Source of the DNA: Micromonospora_J zhanjiangensis
Lineage (GTDB): Bacteria > Actinomycetota > Actinomycetes > Mycobacteriales > Micromonosporaceae
Assembly (NCBI RefSeq): GCF_042650605.1
Contig: NZ_JBHSBN010000016.1
Location: 1-64,000, forward strand
Direction of reading: 5' to 3'
Length of the DNA: 64,000 bases
Part shown: positions 34,401 through 42,598 of the stretch, piece after piece
Layout: every line of letters starts with the position of its first letter
Position numbering within the stretch: the stretch's first letter is position 1
Notes under the pieces: generated by a model
The model's database searches: none
Told to the model about the DNA's origin: nothing
The model's input: the letters and a program-made list of their open reading frames with translations, nothing else
Program-made: the position numbers and the translations under genes

Positions 34401-36461
34401 ACGACGCGGCTCCTCCGGTTCGGCAGCCGCCTCCTTCTGCCGGCCGGTCGGCCGATCGTCCCGCTCCGGGCTGGACTCTCCCGCGCCCGGCGGATCGGCG
34501 ACCGGTGCATCGGGCACAGCCGCGGTCGGTCCATCCGGGTCGAGCACCGGATCTGGCCGGGCCGGGGGCGGCGACGTGTCCGGCCCGACCGACGATGACG
34601 ACTCCTGGTCGGCGGACGACGGCCCGTCCTGGCGCGCGGACGACCGCACGGACTGACGCACGAACGACGCCGCGTCCTGACGGGCGACCGACGGCCCGTC
34701 CAGACGCGCGGACGACGGTCCATCCGGCCGGGCGGACGGCGTCGCGTCGTACCGGACGGGGGGCGACGGGTCCTGTCCGGCGGGCGGCGTGCGCGGAGTG
34801 CGCCGCGCGAGCGGTTCCGGGGTCACCGCACGTGGCGGTTCCTCCGTCGCCTGCGGCGGTCCGGCCACCGACGGGCCCGACCGGGGCGCGGCCGACGCCT
34901 CCGGCTGCGGGTGGACCGGCGGCACGGGCTGGACGGGAGCGGGTTCCATCTTCGCCACCACGGGCTGCCGCTTATCGGCCGGCTCCGTGGGTGCGGGCCG
35001 TACCACCGGCGGTACGCGCGGTGCGTCCACCATCGACGCCGCCGACGCCGGCTCGTCCACCGGGTGGCCTGGCGTGGGCCGGACCGGAGTGGGCTCAGTC
35101 TGGGCGAACGTGGGCGAGGCCGTCGGAGCGGGCGGGGTCGGGGCGGACGAGGTCGGGGCGGACGGGGTCGGGGCGGACGGGGTCGGCGAGGGTTGGGACG
35201 GCCGGGCCGGGCTGCCGAACCACAGTTCGGCCTCGGCGGCCGGGTCCGGCGATCCGGTCGTGGGCGACCGGTCGGGCACCCCCGGTGCCGGTTGTACGGG
35301 TACGCCCGGTCCGAGGCGGTCCGCGGCGGGTTCCGCCCGCTCCGGCTCCCGGCCGGTGGACGGCTCGTCCTGCCCGGCGGAGGACTCCTCACGAACCGGG
35401 TACGGAGCGCTCGACTGCGCGTCCTCCGCCACGGCATCCGGCCAGAGGTCCGTCAGTTTCGGGACCTCGCGACTGAGCGCGATGCGCTCCGAGAGGCTCG
35501 GGCGCTCACCGGAGACCGTCGTGTCCCGCCCGTTCTGCACGGAGTCACCGGACGGGCGGGGGGCGGCATCAAGCGAACCGGCCTGCGTCGTCGGCCCGTC
35601 CGCCGAGCCGGCCCGTGCCGGCTCGGCCGGGGCTTCCGGCGGCGGCTGCGCTTCTGACCCTGCCGCGCCGGCCGGCGACGGTTCGCCCGCCTCGACGCGG
35701 TCGGCCGGACCGGGGCGCGGTCCGATTGGGGGCACGACCGGCTCGTGGCGTACCGGCGGGGGTGCGACCCGGTCGGCGGGGCCGGCGACCCGGACGTCGT
35801 CGGCGTCGCGGGCGGTGCCCGCCGGAGCCGGTTCGGCCGCGGGCGTCGGCGGGGTCGGATCCGGCGCGGGCTCCTCGTGGTCGGCCGCCTCGACCAGCCG
35901 GCGGACCGCCTCGGTGCCGGCCACCGGCCCCTCGAACTCCGGATCGCGTTCGTGGCCGGCCGCCGCCTCGACCAACCGGCGGACCGCCTCGGTGCCGACG
36001 ACCTGCACGTCGAACCGGGGTGTCCGGACCCGGCCGGGAGCGCCCACGGCGACGGACGACGCGGCGCCGGACGGGTCGTCCGGCTCTCCCGGGAACCGCC
36101 GCCGGCCCGCAGCGGCGGTTGCGGGGCCGGTCCACGGCGGCGGGCTGTCCGGGACCACACCGGCCGGCCGGAACGCGGGCGGCGGCGCGGACTCGGCCGG
36201 TGATGGTCTTGTTGCCGGGGACGGGGACGGGGACGGTGGCGTGGCCGGGGGCGGTGGCGGTGGCGTGGCGCGCGGCAGGTCGGCCGAGGCCGGTTCCCGT
36301 TCGGCGGACGGCTCGATGACCAGGTAGATCGCCGCAGACCCGTTCTCGTCGTCGCCGGTGACTTCCGCCCGCGGGCGACCGGTCGCGGGCGTCACCACCG
36401 GGCCGGGCGCCCCGCTCCGAGCGGAGGCGTCCCGCTCGTCCGGGGATGACCGTTCCGCCAC
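31455..36461 (-). CDS. Giant coiled-coil, single-span membrane protein
   Basis: 1668 residues from a GTG with GGAGG 4 bases upstream. Layout: acidic/proline-rich N-terminal 700 residues, including a tandem repeat of GTEAVRRLVEAA (about 145-200); a basic patch RRGRRWFFGRKSRRER near 690; a long Glu/Arg/Gln/Ala coiled coil (about 705-1030) built of near repeats such as LRAERIREEQ; a disordered stretch; one membrane span near 1435-1457 (MLMTALLGGAVIVAAVYGG); and a C-terminal beta-rich domain of about 200 residues resembling DUF4097-type adhesin-like folds. The N-terminal part probably stays inside and the small beta domain faces out. Function unknown; scaffold or polarity roles are conceivable. 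Long plus-strand frames here are shadows. Confidence 0.75.
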   Translation of the reverse strand: MAERSSPDERDASARSGAPGPVVTPATGRPRAEVTGDDENGSAAIYLVIEPSAEREPASADLPRATPPPPPPATPPSPSPSPATRPSPAESAPPPAFRPAGVVPDSPPPWTGPATAAAGRRRFPGEPDDPSGAASSVAVGAPGRVRTPRFDVQVVGTEAVRRLVEAAAGHERDPEFEGPVAGTEAVRRLVEAADHEEPAPDPTPPTPAAEPAPAGTARDADDVRVAGPADRVAPPPVRHEPVVPPIGPRPGPADRVEAGEPSPAGAAGSEAQPPPEAPAEPARAGSADGPTTQAGSLDAAPRPSGDSVQNGRDTTVSGERPSLSERIALSREVPKLTDLWPDAVAEDAQSSAPYPVREESSAGQDEPSTGREPERAEPAADRLGPGVPVQPAPGVPDRSPTTGSPDPAAEAELWFGSPARPSQPSPTPSAPTPSAPTSSAPTPPAPTASPTFAQTEPTPVRPTPGHPVDEPASAASMVDAPRVPPVVRPAPTEPADKRQPVVAKMEPAPVQPVPPVHPQPEASAAPRSGPSVAGPPQATEEPPRAVTPEPLARRTPRTPPAGQDPSPPVRYDATPSARPDGPSSARLDGPSVARQDAASFVRQSVRSSARQDGPSSADQESSSSVGPDTSPPPARPDPVLDPDGPTAAVPDAPVADPPGAGESSPERDDRPTGRQKEAAAEPEEPRRGRRWFFGRKSRRERAAVDAAESSQAERTRAERDQTEQPHTKQDHTEQDGTEQDGTRQGRTEQGGAEQARTAQPGAESVVVERVREEKPRQEQSPAERTREEQARAEQARVEQARVEQARVEQARAERAREEQALAERARAEQARLEQLRAERIREERLLAEQARAEQARLEQLRAERIREEQLRAERIREEQLRAERARAEQARAEQERLARERAEQERLARERAERERAEQLRAEQLRVEQLRAEQLRAERERAELARAEQERLERVRAEQFRADQQRAEEFRAEKARLEELRAERLRAEQARTEPPGDGQPATEAERAERLRAERLRAERARAERTAAENSVSPVQDYVPTTGFEPPVGDPAESAPVGPEPDAWSDPDRRPADQRPVERQPAEQWLPATPDPVDRPVDDLRTDPPRDGRHRDRFPSGDDLRADVAPDEQPPPRETWRRVPRPPGSPRPERRRRADERDRAIDYSVDDQPHRSYADDEFYDDGYSDEEFHYGPSDDSWTPREEVDPDRFNRSRSGSGRSRRHRESKVTWSSRLDAADQPARPPAASDPGGRGNAPDVPESGVGERARPAADGRDGDGRHRVDAPPAAGAGTGDQARPFDVPAEAGSAPGADPGPDRRADLYPDWYGGERPEPAARRRHGAAGRRGRRRADDPVADDPPGQVAAVATGPAGRDDGERPAGRSWLRNGALRFKRDRTTREPARDADEAGPAGPNVEIDLQSPAGPDTPGRRRTPTAKAIGATMLMTALLGGAVIVAAVYGGAGRNAFGVGGGGTAADGVTVSAPLDGRDRATLDLISGAGPVRLKAVDLGGDLYRMTVGGGQPPRPTVQGDQVRMQLPGAGAVDIQVSTRVRWQVRVSGGASEQVLDLAGAPLSGFELLGGSQQVEASLPPAAGTFTVKVSGGVNQVKIRVPKGRPVKVRAGGGAGTVTLNGTRHQSVASGRVFIPPGFESTPDRYAVDMAVGVGSLTVEER

Positions 36462-36542
36462 TCGACCTCCTCGTCACGTTCGCCGGTCCGACTGTTAAGT
36501 ACGAGCGAACCGGGCGCCCGGATCAATCCGACGACGATTTTT

Positions 36543-38567
36543 TTACTCTTTCCAGTTCTCTTGTACCGGACCGTTCGGCGGCGACACCGTCGGACCGTCC
36601 GGGGCCGACAGCGCGTACACGGCGATGCCGTCCGCACGTCCCACGGCAAGCCGTCCGTCGTGCGCGGCGAGGGCCAGGACGGGCTCCTCGTCCGCCGGGA
36701 GCAGGTGTCGGAGCGCCCCGGATCCGGCGTCCTGGAACCGCACAGTGCCGTCGACAGCACCGGTGACGACCATGGCCGACCCGTCGGGTCCGGGCAGGGC
36801 CGCCAGCGCCAGCACCGACAACTTCCGCTCGACCAGGGCCGGGCCGAGCGGCATCCGCGCGTCCGCGTCCCACAGCCGGACGCTCCAGTACGAATGGCCG
36901 GCCAGCAGTGCGCGGCCGTCCGGCGATGGCACCGGGACCAGGACCAGCCCCGCTTCGGGGCGTGCGTCCAGCGCCCGCCCGTCCACGGCACGGGCGACCG
37001 GGTCCCACAACCGCAGCGCGCCGTCCTGATCGGGCGCGGCGAGCAGGGTACGACCGTCGGGCATGGGCAGAGCGGCCACCGGTCCGACGGCCGCGTGCAG
37101 GGGTGCACCGACCTGCGTCCCGGTCAGCGGGTCCCACAACCGCACCGGATCACGGTCCCGGTCCCGGGGACTGCCGGTGGCGACCAGCGTTCCGCCGTTC
37201 GGCAGCGGCACGGTGGCGACCGACCGGACCGGGACGGTGTGGCCGGTGAACCGGGCCACGAGCAGGCCGGTCGTCGGGTCGTGCAGCCGTACCGAGTGGT
37301 CGGCCTCGTCGCCGACGGCCAGCAGGGTGCGACCGTCCGGCAGTGGCACGGCGGCCAACGTGCCGACCGCGCCGGCGCCGTCGGCCAGCCGGCCCGCGGG
37401 TGCTCCGGTGTCCGCGTCCCACAGGTGCACACCCGTCCGTTCGCCAGCGCTCGCGAGCAGGACGGACCCGTCCGGTCGGGGCAGGAAGACCATGGCGGCC
37501 ACCGGGTGGGCCGGATCGTCGGACGGTTGCGGCACCCCGTCGGACAGGTCCCAGAGTCGTACCGTCGGCTGCCCCGCGCCGGACACCAGCAGCGCGCGGC
37601 CGTCCGGCGCCGGGACCGTGGTGAGCGCCATGACCAGGTGTCGGTGGGCCGTGAACTCGCCGGCGCGTTCCCCGGTGGCCGGGTCCCACAGCCGTACCGA
37701 CCGGCCGGTGGCGGCGGCCAGCAGGGTCCGGCCGTCGGGCAGCGGCAGGGCGGTCAGCGCGTGCGCGTCGTTGTCCGGGCCGTCGAACAGTTCGCGGTGC
37801 ACCTGCCCGGTGTCCGGCGAGTGCAGCCGCAGGACGGTGTGCCACCGGCCGTCCACGACCCGGCCGCCGCCCTCGGCCGCGAGCAGGCTGCGACCGTCCG
37901 GCAGCGGCACGGTCGCCACGTGGGTCACCGCCCCGACCTCGGCGAGACACCCGCCGGTGGCCGGGTCCCACCACCGCATCGAGCCGTGCCAGCCACGGCT
38001 GACGCTGACCAGCAGGGTCCGGCCGTCGCTGGTCGACCACGGCAGCAGCGCGGACATCCCGTCCCGGTGACCGGTCAACTCCCGTACGAGGGAGCCGTCG
38101 AGGGGATTCCACAGCCGTACCGTGGGGTCCTTCGCGGCGCCGCCGGTGGCCAGCAGGGTCGTACCGTCGGGCAGTGGGACGGCCCCGACGGCCGTCACCG
38201 TGTCGGCGTGCCCGGCCAGCAGGGCGCCGACGGCCGAGCCGGTGCCCGGGTCCCAGAGCCGGACCGACCGGCCGGCGGCGACGGCGAGCAGCACGCGACC
38301 GTCCGGGACCGGCAGCGCAGCCAGCGCGGTGACCTTGCCCCGGTGCCGGAGCGGATCGCCGTACGGGTCGCCGGTGGTCGGGTCCCAGAGCCGGACCCGC
38401 CGGTCGTCGCCGCCGGTGGCGAGCAGCGTCCGGCCGTCCGGCAGCGGCACCGCCGCCACCGCCCGCACGTCGTCGTGGCCGGCCAGTTCCCGGTACGGCA
38501 GCCGGGGGCGCAGCCGGGCCCACTGTCGCCGGCAGAAGTCCGGCTGGACCGTCGTGGTCGTCGACAT
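36543..38567 (-). CDS. WD40-repeat protein, probably double propeller
   Basis: 674 residues made almost entirely of WD-type repeats. I count thirteen copies of the strand V-R-L-W-D-P-x-T-G (for example DRRVRLWDPTTG, RSVRLWDPGTG, PTVRLWDLSDG) plus a degenerate last one (GIAVYALSAPDG), so two seven-bladed propellers fit. Most blades also carry PLPDGRTLLA. There is no signal peptide, kinase or effector domain, so a cytoplasmic interaction scaffold is likely. The 23-base gap to the upstream membrane-protein gene suggests one operon; the giant coiled-coil gene follows after 81 bases containing a T-rich run. Confidence 0.85.
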   Translation of the reverse strand: MSTTTTVQPDFCRRQWARLRPRLPYRELAGHDDVRAVAAVPLPDGRTLLATGGDDRRVRLWDPTTGDPYGDPLRHRGKVTALAALPVPDGRVLLAVAAGRSVRLWDPGTGSAVGALLAGHADTVTAVGAVPLPDGTTLLATGGAAKDPTVRLWNPLDGSLVRELTGHRDGMSALLPWSTSDGRTLLVSVSRGWHGSMRWWDPATGGCLAEVGAVTHVATVPLPDGRSLLAAEGGGRVVDGRWHTVLRLHSPDTGQVHRELFDGPDNDAHALTALPLPDGRTLLAAATGRSVRLWDPATGERAGEFTAHRHLVMALTTVPAPDGRALLVSGAGQPTVRLWDLSDGVPQPSDDPAHPVAAMVFLPRPDGSVLLASAGERTGVHLWDADTGAPAGRLADGAGAVGTLAAVPLPDGRTLLAVGDEADHSVRLHDPTTGLLVARFTGHTVPVRSVATVPLPNGGTLVATGSPRDRDRDPVRLWDPLTGTQVGAPLHAAVGPVAALPMPDGRTLLAAPDQDGALRLWDPVARAVDGRALDARPEAGLVLVPVPSPDGRALLAGHSYWSVRLWDADARMPLGPALVERKLSVLALAALPGPDGSAMVVTGAVDGTVRFQDAGSGALRHLLPADEEPVLALAAHDGRLAVGRADGIAVYALSAPDGPTVSPPNGPVQENWKE

Positions 38568-38590
38568 CGGACGACCATACGGGAGCGGGG

Positions 38591-38941
38591 CTACGCCTCC
38601 GTCTCGGCGGGGTCGGCGGCGTCCAGACCCTGGTAGCGCGACAGCCGACGGTGGGTGCGTTCGGCCCGCCAGACGGCCAACCCGATGGCCACCCCGCCGA
38701 CGGTGAGCAGCGCCTGCAGGCCAGGGTCGTCGGCCCAGGCCACCGCGGCGAGGCAGCAGAGCACCGACACCGGCAGCAGCCAGCGGCGGATCCGCCAGCG
38801 GTACTGCCAGTCGCGGACCAGGGCGTCGACCCGGGGGTCGTCGGTCCGACCGTCGCGCAACGCCGTGCGTACGGCGGCCCGGGTGTCCGGGTCCGCACCG
38901 ACGACCAGCGGCCAGCCGCGCTCGTCCACCGTCACGTCCAT
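38591..38941 (-). CDS. Small two-span membrane protein, unknown function
   Basis: 116 residues from the ATG at 38941 (DVTVDERGWPLVVGAD). A soluble N-terminal third is followed by two adjacent hydrophobic segments (WLLPVSVLCCLAAVAWA and LQALLTVGGVAIGLAVW) and a basic tail. A longer in-frame start at 39058 would add a low-complexity basic leader and is less likely. It is encoded just upstream of the WD40 gene and may anchor or regulate it; that is inference. Confidence 0.65.
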   Translation of the reverse strand: MDVTVDERGWPLVVGADPDTRAAVRTALRDGRTDDPRVDALVRDWQYRWRIRRWLLPVSVLCCLAAVAWADDPGLQALLTVGGVAIGLAVWRAERTHRRLSRYQGLDAADPAETEA

Positions 38942-39076
38942 CTGTCCGCCCACCCTCCGGATGTCGTCGGCCGCCAATACCCCGCGCGGCCCGGGTTCAT
39001 GCCTGCGGCGGCGCGGATCCGTCCCGACGGTCGGCGGGCAGGGGCCGTCCCGGGTCACCCCCCCCCGATCGGTGGG

Positions 39077-40177
39077 TCAGCTGATCGGGACCGGGGCGGA
39101 CAGCCAGGAGGAGAGCCAGTCGAAGGCGGGCGCCTCCAACGCCTTCCACACCTTCCGGGTATGTCCGCCCTGGGGCAGGCTCTGGGTGGTCACCCGCAGC
39201 GGCGACCGGGTGACGGCGACGAACTGTTCGAGTTCCTTGTACTCGAAGGTGTCGTCCTTGGCCGCCGCGAGATACAGCGCCACCCGCGGGATCGGCAGGT
39301 TCTGCACCCGCCACAGTGGTGAGTTCTGGTTACGCGCGTCCTGGTTGCCCTTGTAGAGGTCGCCGGTGGTCTTGTCGGTGATGGCCCGGAAGTACCCGGA
39401 CAGGCTGGCCGCCGCCGAGTACTTGTCCGGGTGCCGCAGGGCCAGGTTGACCGCGCAGAACGCGCCGGCCGAGTAGCCGATCAGACCCCACCCGCCGGGA
39501 TCGGTACGGACCCGGAACAGCCGCCGCACGGCCTCCGGTACGTCGGTGGTGAGGAAGGTGTCCATCTGGATGCCGTTCACCTCGTTGACGCACTCGGTGT
39601 CGTGGGTGTTCGACAACACCTGGTACGGGAACACCACGACGGTCGGAGCCATCCGGCCCGAGGTGATCTCCTCGTCCAGGATCTTGGGCGCCTCCAGCGC
39701 CTTCAGCCAGGTCTGCGGCGAGCCCGGGAACCCGGACAGCGCCTCGATCACCGGCAACCGCTGCCCGTTCAGCGGCTCCTGGTCGTAGCCGGGCGGCAGG
39801 TAGGCGAACGCCTGCAGGGTGATGCCGCTGGCCTTGCCGGTGACGGTGAAGGACACCACCCGGCTGCCGGAGGCGCTGCGCGGCGCGTCGAGCACCGGCT
39901 GCAGCGCGTCACCGGGCGCCTGCTCGTCGGTCGGTGTCGCGGCCTCGCCCGGCGCCTTGCCGAACAGCGCGGACCAGGTGGTGTAGACCTCCACCTCCCG
40001 GTTCACCGCGACCCCGCCGGCGGCCAGCGCGGTGAGCAGGCAGAGGGTCAGCGCGAGCGGCCGCAGCACCCAGGCGAGCCAGCCGCGGGGCCGTTCCCAG
40101 AGCGTGGCGGTCAGGACGACGAGGACGACGGCGACGACGATCGTGGTGATCTGCGTACCGATGCTGTCCGGAGCCAT
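39077..40177 (-). CDS. Membrane-anchored esterase (alpha/beta-hydrolase, esterase D / antigen 85-like)
   Basis: 366 residues. Two or three N-terminal membrane spans are followed by an extracytoplasmic hydrolase domain. The nucleophile elbow is GYSAG (serine near residue 232). AAAKDDTFEY offers the acid and QGGHTRKVW the histidine, completing a catalytic triad. The PGSPQTWLKALE and YLPPGYDQEPLNGQRLPVIEALSG blocks fit the esterase D / mycolyltransferase-like family. It probably acts on cell-envelope esters. The gene for its degenerate sister lies 20 bases upstream in the same operon. Confidence 0.85.
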   Translation of the reverse strand: MAPDSIGTQITTIVVAVVLVVLTATLWERPRGWLAWVLRPLALTLCLLTALAAGGVAVNREVEVYTTWSALFGKAPGEAATPTDEQAPGDALQPVLDAPRSASGSRVVSFTVTGKASGITLQAFAYLPPGYDQEPLNGQRLPVIEALSGFPGSPQTWLKALEAPKILDEEITSGRMAPTVVVFPYQVLSNTHDTECVNEVNGIQMDTFLTTDVPEAVRRLFRVRTDPGGWGLIGYSAGAFCAVNLALRHPDKYSAAASLSGYFRAITDKTTGDLYKGNQDARNQNSPLWRVQNLPIPRVALYLAAAKDDTFEYKELEQFVAVTRSPLRVTTQSLPQGGHTRKVWKALEAPAFDWLSSWLSAPVPIS

Positions 40178-40197
40178 GGACGAGTTCCCTTCCCCGG

Positions 40198-41439
40198 TCA
40201 GGAGCCGACGTTTCGGGCGGCACCCCGCTGCCGTGGGGGCGGCGACGCGGGCCGGCCGGCCCCACCGGATCCGGAGGGGGTGGCGCTGGGCAGTGGCAGC
40301 GGCTGCAACTCGCGCGGTTCGGCGAGCGCCGGCGGCAGGTGCTGGAACAACCAGCGCAGCGCGGTGGCGAGCCCGCCGGCCGGCTGCGGGGACGCCGGGC
40401 TCCCGGTCGGTTCCGGTGATCCGGTGCCGTTCGGCGTCGGCGCGCCGGTGCCGAACGGGGTCAACGTGTGGTGCGTTCCCCCGGCCGTGGAGGGAGCCGC
40501 CGTGGTCGGGCCGGGCCGGAGGGTGGCCGAGGGATGGGTGGCGCCGGGCGGGGCCTTCGGGTGGGTGCCCGGGTGCGCCGGCGGTGCCGCCTTACCCGGG
40601 GCGGCGGCCTTCCCGGAGGTGGTGGCCGGCGACGGGATGCCGGTGGGGTCCGTGCGGCCCGGGACGAACAGTTGGCTGCCGGCGTCCCGTTGGGCCCGCT
40701 GGACCTGGCCGTCGGCCAGCGGCGTACCGGCCGGCAGCAGCGCGAGCGGGCCGAACCGGTCCGGGTCGCCCTCGAAGATCCGCAGGCCGTCCGGTACGGC
40801 CCCGCCGATCGCGGCCATGCCCCAGCCGTGCTGGGCGATCCGCAGGTCGGCGGCGAGCCGGGTGGGCAGCTCACCGGTCAGTCGCTTGACCTTCATCCGG
40901 GTGTCGGCCCGGATGAACACCAGCACCGCCGGGATGGCGGTGGCCCGGCCGAAGGCGGCGACGTCCTGGTCGTTCCAGCCGTCCCGGGTGGCGCCGACGC
41001 CGGGCGGCGCGATGACGACGACGACCGGCAGATTCAGCGTCGGCGACCGGAAGTAGGCCGGCGGCAGGAAGATCGTCGGCGGTCGGTCCAGCGCCCAGGC
41101 CGCGTCGCCCTCCGGCCGCCACGGGAAGGCCAGTCCGTAGCGCGACCCCTCCCCCGCCTTGCTCTGCAGCCAGGGCGCCAGGTTGGCGTGCCGCTCGGTC
41201 GAGTGGTCGTCGGCGCCGCCCGAACTCAGCAGCGCCGACCAGGTCGGATAGAACTCGCCGGACCGGTTGACCACCAGGGCGACCCCGAAGATCAACAGGA
41301 TCTCGCTGAGCAGCAGCGCGACGACCCGGACCGGCAGCAGCCGGCCGCGCAACCGGCGCCAGTACAGCACCAGCGCCGTGACCGCACCGATCGTGACGCA
41401 CCAGACGACGATCAGCAGCGGCAGACTCGTCAGCTCCAT
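40198..41439 (-). CDS. Degenerate paralogue of the membrane esterase (pseudoenzyme)
   Basis: 413 residues from the ATG at 41439 (ELTSLPLLIVVWCVTIG). It has the same architecture as the next gene: three N-terminal spans ending VALVVNRSGEFYPTWSALL (compare VAVNREVEVYTTWSALF), then a hydrolase-like domain with LPVVVVIAPPGVGATRDGWN. Where the esterase has GYSAG this one has QHGWGMAAIGG, with no nucleophile serine, and no catalytic Asp-His pair is evident. A Pro/Thr/Gly-rich tail of about 130 residues follows. It is likely a structural partner of the active esterase. Confidence 0.7.
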   Translation of the reverse strand: MELTSLPLLIVVWCVTIGAVTALVLYWRRLRGRLLPVRVVALLLSEILLIFGVALVVNRSGEFYPTWSALLSSGGADDHSTERHANLAPWLQSKAGEGSRYGLAFPWRPEGDAAWALDRPPTIFLPPAYFRSPTLNLPVVVVIAPPGVGATRDGWNDQDVAAFGRATAIPAVLVFIRADTRMKVKRLTGELPTRLAADLRIAQHGWGMAAIGGAVPDGLRIFEGDPDRFGPLALLPAGTPLADGQVQRAQRDAGSQLFVPGRTDPTGIPSPATTSGKAAAPGKAAPPAHPGTHPKAPPGATHPSATLRPGPTTAAPSTAGGTHHTLTPFGTGAPTPNGTGSPEPTGSPASPQPAGGLATALRWLFQHLPPALAEPRELQPLPLPSATPSGSGGAGRPASPPPRQRGAARNVGS

Positions 41440-41790
41440 CGACCAGCCGTTTCGGCGGAGGTACGCCGGCCGGGGCAGGCGGGCGACGGGGGCGCGCCGG
41501 CCACCCCGGGCCAGGCTGTCACCACCGGCCGGAAAGTGCCTGCGATCAGGCTGAGCGACCGCTGGGAGGAGGTCGCCCGGTCGGGTCGGGGGACCGGCCG
41601 GGTCGTCGACTGGCCGGCCCGACTCAGGTCTACGCGCACGGCATGACCGTAGCGCCTCGCTGCTGCCCGGGACGGCCCCGGCGACCGTTTCCCATGTCAC
41701 ACGGGATGCGGGCAACCTGACGGGCGTCGGCCGCGTCGGGGCGCGCGGCTCCCGACCCGGCCGCGTTCCGCCGTCGGCGAGCGCGGCCCC

Positions 41791-41838
41791 CGACGGAGTA
41801 CCCGGTGCCCGTCGTCGGGCGGGCCGGGTACTCCGTCG
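41791..41838. terminator. Terminator hairpin, 15-bp stem
   Basis: CGACGGAGTACCCGG pairs perfectly with CCGGGTACTCCGTCG around an 18-base loop that itself contains GCCCG/CGGGC. It lies just after the stop of the wall-anchored protein gene (-) and separates it from the esterase operon. Confidence 0.8.
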
Positions 41839-41848
41839 CGGCGCCGGG

Positions 41849-42586
41849 TCAGCGGTCGGTGCGGGAGCGGGTGGCGCGGTGCCGGCGGATCACGGCGAGC
41901 CAGAGCAGCAGCGCACCGGCGAGGATGGCCGCCACGCCGACGGCCAACTGCGGGCCGAGCCGGCTACCGGTGACCGGCATGCCGCCCGGCCCGGACGGTG
42001 GCTCCGACGTGTCGACGATGGTCAAGGTCAACGACGCCTGCCGCGAGTCGACCAGGCTGGTGGCGGTGACCAACACCGTACCGGCGTCGGCGAAGGTGAC
42101 CGGCTTGGCGAACCGGCCGGCACCGTCGGCGGTGACCGAGATCGGGGGAATGGCTGCCGCGACACGCTCCGGCAACCGCACGGCGGCCGGCACCATCGCA
42201 CCGGTGCCGCCGGGCGGGGCCGGCGCCGGTGCCGGCAGCCGCAACAACGCCGGGTTCAGCGTGAACGCCAACCGGACCGCACCGTTGCCCGGCCAGTTCG
42301 TGCCGGACAACGTCACCGGCTGACCCGGTTCCGCGGTCAGCCGGTCCGCGGTCAACGACGGTGACAGCGGTACGTACTGCGTCGGCTGCGGCGAGTACGT
42401 CACCGGCGGTGGCGGGCTCACGCTGGGCGTACCGGTCGGCTGGGTGGGGGTGACCGGCGCCGCCCGGAGCGCCAGCCCGCTCGCCGACGATCGGGCGGTC
42501 GACGCGGCGGCGCCCGCCGCCGGTCCGCCGAGTACGGCCAGGCCGACCGCGAGGGCGGTGATGATGATGATGCGGGTTGGCCGCAT
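41849..42586 (-). CDS. Secreted, wall-anchored protein with LPXTG-like sorting signal
   Basis: 245 residues. The signal peptide is MRPTRIIIITALAVGLAVLGGPAAGAAA. A Pro/Thr/Ser linker precedes an Ig-like domain (LTADRLTAEPGQPVTLSGTNWPGNGAVRLAF). The C-terminus has a sorting signal: MPVTGS, a hydrophobic stretch (LAVGVAAILAGALLLWLAVI) and the basic tail RRHRATRSR. MPVTG differs from LPXTG by one residue. It is 12 bases downstream of the DUF4012 gene, so the two are co-transcribed. Confidence 0.8.
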   Translation of the reverse strand: MRPTRIIIITALAVGLAVLGGPAAGAAASTARSSASGLALRAAPVTPTQPTGTPSVSPPPPVTYSPQPTQYVPLSPSLTADRLTAEPGQPVTLSGTNWPGNGAVRLAFTLNPALLRLPAPAPAPPGGTGAMVPAAVRLPERVAAAIPPISVTADGAGRFAKPVTFADAGTVLVTATSLVDSRQASLTLTIVDTSEPPSGPGGMPVTGSRLGPQLAVGVAAILAGALLLWLAVIRRHRATRSRTDR

Positions 42587-42598
42587 GGTGGGTCCTCT

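Noticed and set aside
36561..38636. 691-residue plus-strand frame opposite the WD40 gene
   Set aside because: Its repeats are the complement of the WD40 repeats; no start signal and no recognisable fold.
39431..41056. 541-residue plus-strand frame opposite the esterase genes
   Set aside because: Composition is Arg/Gly/Gln-rich shadow sequence; the minus strand encodes an esterase with catalytic motifs.
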